Source: Capitulum mitella (taxonomy: Eukaryota; Arthropoda; Thecostraca; Pollicipedomorpha; Pollicipedidae). Taken from it: a stretch of DNA of 64,000 nucleotides. This document shows positions 45,048 to 54,600 of the stretch, in pieces. The notes under the pieces were generated by a model. That model was given only the letters and a program-made list of their open reading frames with translations. It was not told the DNA's origin and ran no database searches. Position 1 is the first letter of the stretch. Every line of letters starts with the position of its first letter. A program made the position numbers and the translations under genes. The stretch is taken from the NCBI GenBank assembly GCA_030062745.1, contig CP099844.1:21576596-21640595 (forward strand), in the 5' to 3' direction.

Positions 45048-48000
45048 TCACTTCCAGACGGGCACCAGGACCAGCAGCAGCGGTAGTAGCGGCGCCAGGC
45101 GGGCCGGCCCCAGTCCGGCGCCAGAGCTTCGGTCGGACACGGAGCAGCTGGAGCATTGATAGCTGCCGCACAGGTCGCAGAGGCCGTACCGGGACAGCTC
45201 CGACACGTCAAACATGGTGCTGGTGTGCCGCTCTGAAACACGGGCCGCCGCATCAGGGCCCCGCGCTGGACGCTGCCCCACAAGCACATATCGAAAAATC
45301 AATAACGGGCCAAACAGAAAAATCGATAGCCAGTAAGTCCGATGGGTCCAAACAAAGCGCCTTTCCGCTGTAGGTGCAATAAGTAACAGTAAATGAGCAA
45401 TGGCTCGACAAGAGTACAACGCTTTCTAGAAAACGGAGTGACGATACGTTTCTGCATCAAGCTGACATCAAACCCGTGTAACGAGCGGATTTGCCGTGGA
45501 TGCTGAAATACAGCGAGTCATCAGGAAATCCAGATCCCCGTTCCCCGGAAACTGGGCACTTCCAACGCCGGCAAAGTTCCTGGCGGGCAGCGCTTTGACT
45601 GGCCTGTTTCAGAGCCACGACCGTGTCCACCTGGCCCGTGCCCCCCTCGCCCCCCTCTCCCAGTCAGCAGTCGGCAGTTACCTGGCTGGTGCAGCTCGTA
45701 TACTGTGGCGGACAGCGTCCGTGATATGTTGGCCACGACAAACCAGCGGACAACCGCCAGCCGCGCGCAGGACGGCTGCTCTGACAGCTGGGGGAGACAG
45801 TGGCGTTCGTCAGACAGGCAGCGGTACGACACAGTATGACACAGACACAAACAGCGGGATGACACAGTAAGTCACGACAGACACACAGACTCGGTATCTG
45901 CGGGCGCGCCGTCATCAACACAGGACGTTCAGCCGGCAACACGCCATAGGGCCGGACAGCCAGGCTGCACGGACTTATGCCGAGCGGAGAATATCCACAA
46001 ACAGTCTAACCAAAACACCAGACAGCCACTACGGCCTTAACTTTACTCTTTTCGGCAGACGGCGATCTGTTATGTTTTGGGTCCGAAAGCGAGTCCGGCC
46101 ACAATGAAGACAATGAAATGCTCCAACACGAAAAGGAGGCACCACTCGCCACAACTGTTGCGCTGCACCATGAATTTAATCTAGACCGACGGACCGTCCG
46201 TTGCGCCGGTGCCATCTGGGTGCGCAGTCGGAGCGTCCCTGGACTCCGCCAATCAAGTAGCCCGCCCGCACAACCCCAAACTCCATCACCGCCTCCCCCA
46301 CAACACCGCGGACCGTACCGAGCTGAAGACGAGCACCAGCTGGTGATGGGGCGTCAGCTGGGCCGACATCAGACCGGGCACCAGGCCGCTGTCGGCGTAC
46401 TGGCGCAATGCAGCCGCCGAGATGCCGTAGCCGGATGGCACGTCCAAGCGAGCGGCGGCCGCGCCTGAGACAGGCCGTTCTTCCGTCTCCCCCACCTGCG
46501 GGGGGCGGGGCGTCACAGAGAGGCGGTCACAGAGAGGAGACAGAACCACGGGAGGGGGCGGGGTCAGAGGGAGAGGTCAGCTCCAGCATACAGGACATGC
46601 TGTTCTTCGGCCGAACTCGGAGTCTCTGTTACAAAGCGTGTTACGGCCAATAATTATCTAAGTGGTGAGGAAGTCAGTCAAGCTGGCTTTCCGCAAATCT
46701 CTTTTTGTGTGGTGGCAGGGTACCGGTTACATGTCATGTATGATTACATACATTTTGTACTGTTAAATCCTCATTCCAGACCATTACATTTGACCTCACG
46801 TTATATCTCCAAACTACTGGGGATTTAAGCAGAGCAGTCCCTTAACCACCACCCACACACAACACAACCTACAAAACCAACCAACCTACAAAACGTGATC
46901 TTCTGCATCCACATCTTCAACCAGCGTCGCACCGCTCTAATGTCTATTCCTCCCGCTTGACGCGCACCTCAGTATTCAGGACGGAACTGATGTTGAGTTC
47001 GTTGGGATGGGCTGGTCCTGGGTGTGTGAAAACGGGCTGGGGGAGGACAGCAGTTCTGTATCCAGGCCTGATCCGACGCAGAGTCCGATGGTGAAGTGGA
47101 GGTGCAGGTAAGGGCGGGGAAAGGGAGCAGTGCTATATCGAGGCCTGACCTGACGCAGGGTCCGATGGTGAGGTGGGTGCCGTTCGGGCTGTGGTGGCCG
47201 GCGTCCACCTCCAGTCGGAACGGTCCGCCTCGCTCCAGCTGCGGCAGCCGGTACTGCGCGCTCAGCTGGCAGATGGCCGCGCCGTGCCCGGTGAGCCGCA
47301 GCTTCAGCCCGCCGCGCCATTCCGACACCTGCCGGTCGTGTCCTCCGGTCAGAAACGGTCACGGAGGCGGCCGCCGACCTGCCGCAGCTCGCCGGCAACC
47401 CGCGCGGTCCGCTAACACAGGCGGCGGCCAGCCGGACAAACACGGCACGTGTACACACGTATGCTAGGCGACGTGACTGGAGTAGGCAGGTAACTGGACA
47501 TCCACCCTTGGCCTTAATCGGTCACACGAGTTGACCCTCGCCGGCCGCGAGGGGTGAGTGCCACCCTCTCCCCAAGCAGTGTTTTCCAGGAACCACGGCA
47601 AAATGGCGCATGGCAACGCCGTGAAATCTGGCACAGCTGACGATACATTCACTGCGCATGTTTTGAAAAAAGCGACCCTGGGTCATTTTAGGTTACCAAA
47701 CTATGACGTCATTACTGAAGGCTTCAAGAGCGATTTTTGCGCCAAATGTCTTTTTTCCATTGTTTTATGGTAACAGGAATGCACAAACGGCAGATGACGG
47801 GCATAGAAATCAGTTCAGAATGGTAGTCCACATGCGAACAGGTCACTTTAGATGGGTCAATGACCTTTTCAAGGTCAAACAAGATCAATAAAAATATGAC
47901 CTGTCTTGAACTTAGAACGTTATATACTAACTTTTGGAACTGAACATGGCAAAGGACAATTTTAGGCCTGCTCGGCCCCAAATGTATCGTTGTTATCGGA

Positions 48001-49987
48001 AAATCGATTTATTGTCCCTAACTTGACTACGGCCTCCTGTCACTTTCCGTAACAGGGTTCAAACCGGGTAAATTTTGAGTTCTTTTGACATAGCTGGCAG
48101 GTATATAGGTACATAGAAAGAGAAAAATTTTTGACACGAGGCACTAGTATTAAATGGCGAGTGGTGACTACCACCTTCTCGTTTTTGGTGCGAATGAAAA
48201 TCCTTCCCGTCCAGCCAGGGTTAACCTAGTAAATACGGCATGAATCCATATATCACCAGCGGCACGTACTGGACTTCAGAAGATGGGAGGGGAGGTCTCG
48301 GGAGCCAGCCGATCTCGATCTTTCGTTAAGCTTACTGTTTCGCGACTCATCAAAAACGTCGGGAAAGCGGATCACAGGGGTGTGGAACCAATTCCCTCCC
48401 CTCGACGACGGCGGTCCACCAGTCGACAGGCAGAGCGAGAGAGCCGACGACCGTCGTGGGTTTCATGGAAATTTGCCCAGCCGAAAGCAGGCCGATGTGC
48501 TCCCAGCGGGCCGATGACTGCTGAACCTGCTTCGCCGCATAATGAGGCGCGCGCGGAACTCTCGTCCATCCAGACCGCCGATATCAGGCCGGCGTGTTCC
48601 AGCGAGCCTAGGAACGTTGATAACCAGTATCACCTCCCGGAGCACCTGAGACCATGACCTGCCGGAGCGCAGGCAGTGCGAGGTCCGGCCAGTCGTGCAC
48701 CATCGTGCACGGCACGCCACATCGTGCACGGTGCACGGCGCCCGCGGCGCCATGGAGCCGCCGACTGACCAGTACTCGAGCCCAACCCATGGACCGCATG
48801 ACAAGGCAGTTCATCGAACGAAGCAGCCAGCTGTATCTTGCAACAACAACGAAGACAAGACGATTCACCGCAAGGCAGCTCAGCAGCACGGCAGCTCAGC
48901 AGCACAGCCGCCAGCAGCACAGCCGCCAAGGCACAACAGCAGCTGCAAAACCAGGCATGCAATCGGGCTGGCCAGCTATAACCGCGTTGGCTGTGCAATC
49001 AAACCGGTGCAGATCCAACCAGGGCGCCCAAGACACAGCATCACGACCGGTGTGCAACACGAGCCGTTGCTTACTGTGCAACTCGCGTCCCAAGCAACGG
49101 CACACTCAACCGCTAGTCGCGCCGATCAGCTAGGAACCTGACCATTGGGTTTGGGAGCAACATGTAAATTCGACTACTGTATTTCACGATGACTACGTTT
49201 CCGAGCGCGGTTCGGCGGTCTAAGCTGTACAGACTCAGTCGCCGCGCCCGACATCGACCAGCCGACCGTCATGCGCAGCGATACAGTTCGCCATACCCAG
49301 TAGATGCCTGGGGCGGGGAATGCGTAGACGTGGGACCGTGAGAGCAGTATAAAACCTCCCGTCCGCCCGCACGGCGAGGTCATTCCGCGAGACTCGGTCG
49401 TGCCCTGCGAGTGTCTATGTGACTGGAGCGGAACCATGTAAGAGCCCATTGCAGTATTCCATTTTGGCTTGGCCAGAATGGAAAAAGTCTGTCTTCGAAT
49501 GGACTTATGTTAATCCTTGGGCATAACCCTGTAAGGTGCATTTAATTAGAGCGATGTTCCTTTCTGTTTGGTCTAGCTTTTGTGCATGTGTCTTAAGTAG
49601 GTACCATTGTTGCTGGCACGCTACCTTTTATTTAGAACAGCCATGGTACCATAAAATATACTATAATTGTGTAAAATGCCTTACCCTGACCCGCCACCGC
49701 GGCTGGAAGCCCCCCCCCCCCATTACTTAAGCAGATGGTCGAGGATGAGATGAAGTGCAAAGGAACACAAAATATTCCAACAGGGGCATACCACATCAAA
49801 CAAGCGCCCTAGATCGGCCCTTGCGATGACCAACCTCCAACTGCTGCCGGATGCCAGCCATCTCGGCGTGCGTGTGGAGACTGTCCCGGCCGTCCAAGCC
49901 CTCCACGTTCATCTGGATGTCAGTCTGGCCACGCACGTCCCGCGCCGCTGAGTACTCCATCAGCGCCTCCGTCACCGCCACTGTGTC
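45048..49987 (-). CDS. alpha-2-macroglobulin/CD109-like protein, 3' part
   Basis: Five exons join in frame: 49987-49835, 47328-47155, 46495-46319, 45787-45682 and 45232-45048 (stop TGA). Phases are 0, 0, 0 and 1. They encode about 264 residues matching the C-terminal end of A2M/CD109/thioester proteins: DTVAVTEALMEYSAARD, then GHGAAICQLSAQYRLP, HLTIGPC, LDVPSGYGISAAAL with VLVFSS (receptor-binding domain), SATVYELHQP and GLCDLCGSYQCSSC. The last exon ends in a hydrophobic tail, LAPLLPLLLVLVP, preceded by small residues, as for GPI anchoring in CD109. The thioester region and all N-terminal domains would lie upstream, but no such exon is visible between 49988 and the DLEC1 3' end. The gene is either 5'-truncated or its other exons lie beyond DLEC1. 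A2M-family surface proteins act as protease traps or signalling modulators. Confidence 0.85.
47007..47175. repeat. 77 bp tandem duplication across a splice donor
   Basis: The segment that includes the end of the 47328-47155 exon and its donor (caccatcggaccctgcgtcag in gene sense) is repeated 77 bp further into the intron (caccatcggactctgcgtcg). Confidence 0.9.
47329..49834 (-). other. intron of the A2M/CD109-like gene
   Basis: About 2.5 kb. It includes a GC-rich region with GGCACGCCACATCGTGCACGG-like palindromic words at 48690-48750 and AGCAGCACAGCC repeats near 48890-48930. No further exon or nested gene is recognised. Confidence 0.6.
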
Positions 49988-50545
49988 CTGCCGTCCACCG
50001 CAGTACGAATCACGTATTTAGCGCAAAACGGTATACATCACATTCTTTTTTTCAGGATACACATTAATCGTTATCTACGAGGAGCAAGTCTAGATTCTGA
50101 TTAAATTCCTTTCTCGCAACATCACAGACATCGGGTGCGCATCCTCATCCCCTTTCTACGCCCTGAATGATTACGGATAGTCGCACGCTACTTGACAAAT
50201 GCATGAACAAATGCAGTGTGCATTTTCGTATATCATATCGCATATGAATGAATGTAAATCAACGCATGTAATACATTTTGCAAGTAACAGTCGTTTAGTC
50301 TCATCAGCAATCAAAGCAAAAAATCATTTTCACACAATAGATGTAAAAATAATCACCGGAGACCTCTCAGCACAAAACGCCAGTTCAGTTTACACCAAGT
50401 GTCGCAAATAGCTGGCGGACGGCTCGCAAACTCTCTCTTCTTCTCTCCTTTCCTCTTCCCTTTCTTCCCTCTTCCCCTGCCCTGCCCTGTCAGCCCCGCC
50501 CCGTGAGCTGGACTAACGTGCCCCAGCCCCAAGGAGAAAACAGTC

Positions 50546-50617
50546 AGGTCCCGCCGAGATTTGAACTCGGATCGCAGGATTCAGAGTCCTGAGTGCTAAC
50601 CGTTACACCACGGGGCC
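50546..50617 (-). tRNA. tRNA-Gln (anticodon CTG)
   Basis: A 72-base cloverleaf on the minus strand: D arm ggtgtaacggttagcac (A box), anticodon stem-loop cagga-ctctgaa-tcctg giving anticodon CTG, and T arm with gagttcaaatctc (B box). The body is almost identical to the metazoan tRNA-Gln consensus. A TTTT terminator follows within ten bases. Position 3:70 of the acceptor stem is a C-A mismatch where T-A is usual, which could slightly weaken the stem or mark a decaying copy. No intron, and CCA is not encoded. Confidence 0.94.
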
Positions 50618-51295
50618 GCCGGAAGCCTGGCGCCTCAATGTTAAGCAGACTGTAATCATTGATTTATCGCCAATTCTTTTTTTCCTGTCATTCTTTTATT
50701 TTCTTCATACAAAATCGTTACTCTGTGCTATTCAAAATACATTTCCAAATTAGTTGCGTAAAATTACGGCTAACAAATTATTCATCAGGCACTAACAGGG
50801 CAACAAGAAAAATCCTGACTAGCAAATTTGATAAGGTACATATCGTCATTTTTCATAGTGTGGGAACCGAAAGCTGAAAATATCGTCACTTTTAAGGCGT
50901 TTTCTTCCATGGAACGGCAGTCGTGCTGCTAAACTCTGTAGCGCGAAGTGGTACGTCCCTTCGTTTCCCTACCATGCGACAACGTTGTTCATATGAACAT
51001 GACCCACAGGTTTATGGAGATTCGACCCAAGCGCAACGATGATGGAAGCGGAACGTTCAGAACGAAGTAACAGAAGTGCAGATATCCGTAGCGACAGAGC
51101 ACATCCAAAAAAAAGCGATAAAGATTTGAAGAAATTGCCTAAAAACTGCTCTAGCCCACCACTTTGAAACTCGTTCCCGCACACATATGCAAATGCCCTA
51201 TCATGACGCAAAACTCTCGGAAGTTTATTTGGAGCACTCGCCCCTGTTGCTGCGCGGTGCGCCATGTGCATACCTTCAGCACTAAGACGAGCGAC
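50618..51295. other. AT-rich intergenic DNA, tRNA to DLEC1
   Basis: No exon recognised on either strand. This is where missing upstream exons of the A2M/CD109-like gene would be expected. Confidence 0.6.
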
Positions 51296-51301
51296 TTTAT
51301 T
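51296..51301 (-). terminator. probable DLEC1 polyadenylation signal
   Basis: AATAAA on the minus strand, 325 bp past the DLEC1 stop codon. It is the first such hexamer I see downstream. Confidence 0.5.
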
Positions 51302-51625
51302 TTTCTTTGGAACCGCTATTTTTATAAGACATTTTTTCAAACTTCGGCTATTTTGCCAGTAACTGTCACGTTTCACGTCGAACGTCCCAGGACAGAAAAA
51401 GACAAGGATTTTCTATCAGAGGACAACTGAGACTGAGATCACGTCGAGATGTGGACTTTTTAACAGAGGACGTAACTGACCAAACCAAGGCATATCCTAA
51501 CAGCGCTGACGCAGCAAGCGCAAGGCGCTGTGTCCTGTGTTCTGTATTCCGGCTGTGGGCGGCTGGTGTTCCCGTGCCTTCGCGCCGCCGTCGCTGGCCG
51601 GCAGGTCGGGCGCGGCGGGCGGCGC

Positions 51626-54600
51626 TCACGTGCCGGGAATGTGCGGCAACTCGTCATGCGTGCCCTCGCCGGTGATCAGCACGCAGACGGGCTCCGGCAG
51701 ACAGGGCCCGCTCAGCTCGACCACGGCCGAGTAGATGGCGCAGCTGGCCGGCTCGAACGCCACCTGCACGTGGGCGCGGCCGCGCGGCGCCAGCACGCCC
51801 AGCTCGGGCGTCAGCCGGAAGGTGGCGGCGTCCGGCAGGCGCGGCGCCGTGCGCGTGCTGCGTCGCCGCGCCGAGCGGGAGGTGGCCGACGTCTGCGGCG
51901 ACGGCAGCCGCGGCACCAGCCGCGACGTCCAGCTCAGCTGGCCGATGGTCGGGTTGATGACGTAGAAGCCGCGCCGCGCCACGTCGCCGAGCGTCACCTG
52001 CCCGAACTCGACGCAGGCGGCCGACACTTGCAGCGACGGCAGCACCAGCGTGCACTCGACCGGGAACGCCTGCACGTGCGAGTCCATGTACTGCAGCACG
52101 AGCCGCGACGTGAACCGCACGCGCTCCTCGCCGTGCTCGGTGGCCACGTGCTCGACCCGCACGTCGCGCAGGCCGTCGGCGGCGGCGCGCTGTCCAGCGG
52201 AAATCTCAGCCGAGCGAGCGCAGAGCAGCTGGCGCAGCGAGGCGCTCGGCCCGCACGCGCCCGGCGCCACGTCGGCCTCGGAGCGGGCCCTCCGCGCCGC
52301 GCCGGCCGCCGCCTCGCCGTCCGGCTCCGTGCTGGCGGCGCGCTCCGAGCCGGGCGGCGGCGGCGGCGACACGCCGTCCGCCCCGCTGCTGCCGCCGCTG
52401 CCGCTGCCGCTCTCGCTGCACTCCTCGGCGAACGGGCAATCGTCGTCTGACTCCGACTCGGCCGGCGACGGCAGCAGGGTGGCCTCGCCGGCGCGCGAGA
52501 AGCGGACCCGCTGCGGCCGCTCCAGCCGCTCCGTCAGGCAGAAGCGCAGCAGCGCGCGCGAAAACAGGAACTCGACCGTCAGCTGGGCGTGCCCGCTGCG
52601 TGGCACCGTGCACCGTTCGGGCCGCTCCACGGTCGCCCGCGGCGACGCGGCGCGCACCAGCGAGAACGGCAGCGTGCTCCAGCAGAGCACCTCCACGTCC
52701 ACCTGGTGTCGGTTGTAGAGCGTGAGCCGCGACTGCAGCCGCGACCGGCGAGGGCCCTCGACCAGGGCAGTGACGGGGCGCCACGAGGCGCACGGCGTCC
52801 GCCGAGCCGGCCAGCACCGGCGCCGCCCGGAACCCGACGGCCGCCGTCTCCGGGAAGCTGGCGTCCAGGTAGGCGGTGCGCAGCTGCGCGCGCAGCTGCA
52901 CCTGCACCGGCCGGCGCCGATAGCCGTCGGAGCGGCGCACGCGGCCGCCGTCAGGCGCGCCGTCCTGCGGCCGCAGCGACATGTGCGCCGTCAGCCAGGC
53001 CAGCACGTCCAGTGGCCGCTGGCGGCGCGCCCACTCCCAGTGCGAGCCGGCCGGCGGCAGGCACACTGGATGCAGCTGCACCAGCACCCAGGCCTTGGCG
53101 CGCGCCGGCACCACCACCACGTCCGGCGTGACCGTGTAGTAGGCCTGATCCTCCTCGCCGAACACGGGCCGCAGGTCGAGCCGCGGAGGCGCCGGCGGCG
53201 CGCGCCACTCCCACAGGTGGCTCAGCAGCGGCTCGAAGTCGACGCCCGCCGATACGTACGCCCGGAACGGCTCCGGCTGGCGCTCGCTCGGCGACGTCAG
53301 TGCCACGGCCATGTTCAGCTGGATGGGGCACGGTGACACGTTGTTGAGGCAGAGGTGGCGCGCCACCGGCGGCGCGCCATACAGCTGACAGCCGAAGCGC
53401 ACGTGGTTCGAGCCCGTGTTGACCACTAGCACCGGCGAGCCGGTGACGCCCACGCGCAGGTCGACGCGCAAGTCGGGGATGCCGTCGCCGGAGATGACCA
53501 GCTCGTCCTGGTACCAGCCCCACATGTCGGCGCAGCAGAAGACGCGCACCAGCGTCTGGCTGTGCGCGGCCACGCAGAACTGGGCGGGCCGCACGAGCAG
53601 CGCCAGGCCGCGGTTGTCCGAGAGCAGCTCCGACCATACGTCCTCTCGCTCCAGGTCGTTGATGCGCTTCACCTGCGCGGAGAACACCAAACTCAAAAAT
53701 CGCCGACCGCGACGACCAGCTTTACTAATGGGAATCACACGATATAAGCGGATATTTCAAATGCTTGATGCACGAATAAATGAATGAATGAGTGACGACT
53801 GAGTGTTGATTGATAAATGTATATATGAACTCGTGCAATGGTTTCTTTTACACATGGAAACGTGCTGACGACCCATGATCATATGAGATCACCAAGTGCA
53901 GGGTTCCCAACACCCCCACCATTACAGGCATGCTTCTCGTGCACCCGTGCATCTGAGCGTACCTCCACAGCCATGGGTGGCTCTCCGACCAGCCGCTCAT
54001 GGTCGCATCCGGGAAAGCTCACCACCCGCGCAGAGCAGTGGGCCGCGATCGGCGTGTCGTTCCGCACGTGGAATTCGCGCACCACCACGGTACGCACGTC
54101 CACGTCGTGACCAAACAACAACACCAGCGGGCCGCAGCCGGCCTCCTCGGCCTCCACCAGCTCCCACTCGGCCACCAGCTCGTCCACGGTCGGTTCCGGC
54201 GGCAGCTCCGGTTCTGGCTCCAGCCCCAGCTCCGGTTCCGGCTCGGGTTCCGGCTCCGGCGGCGGCGGCGGCGGCGGCTCCTCCTTGGCGCCTTTCTTCT
54301 TGCCCTTCTTGCCGCCTTTCGCGACCTTCTTTTTACCTTCCTTTCCCTTCGAGGACGTCGGCGGCGGCTCCGGCTCCGGCTCCGGCTCGGGCGGCGGCTG
54401 CAGCTCGCGGGCCGCCTGCTCCTCAGCCTCGCGCGCCTGCCGCTCCAGCTCCTGGCGTCGGCTGCGGCCCAGCACCTCGCGTGCCTCGCCCAGGTCCGGC
54501 ACGCCGGCCGGCCGGTGGCCCCAGTTGGGCGCGATGTGCACCGACGCAGAGAGCGCGATCACATCACCGTAGAGCGTCAGACTGGCGGCGTCCGAGCCGT

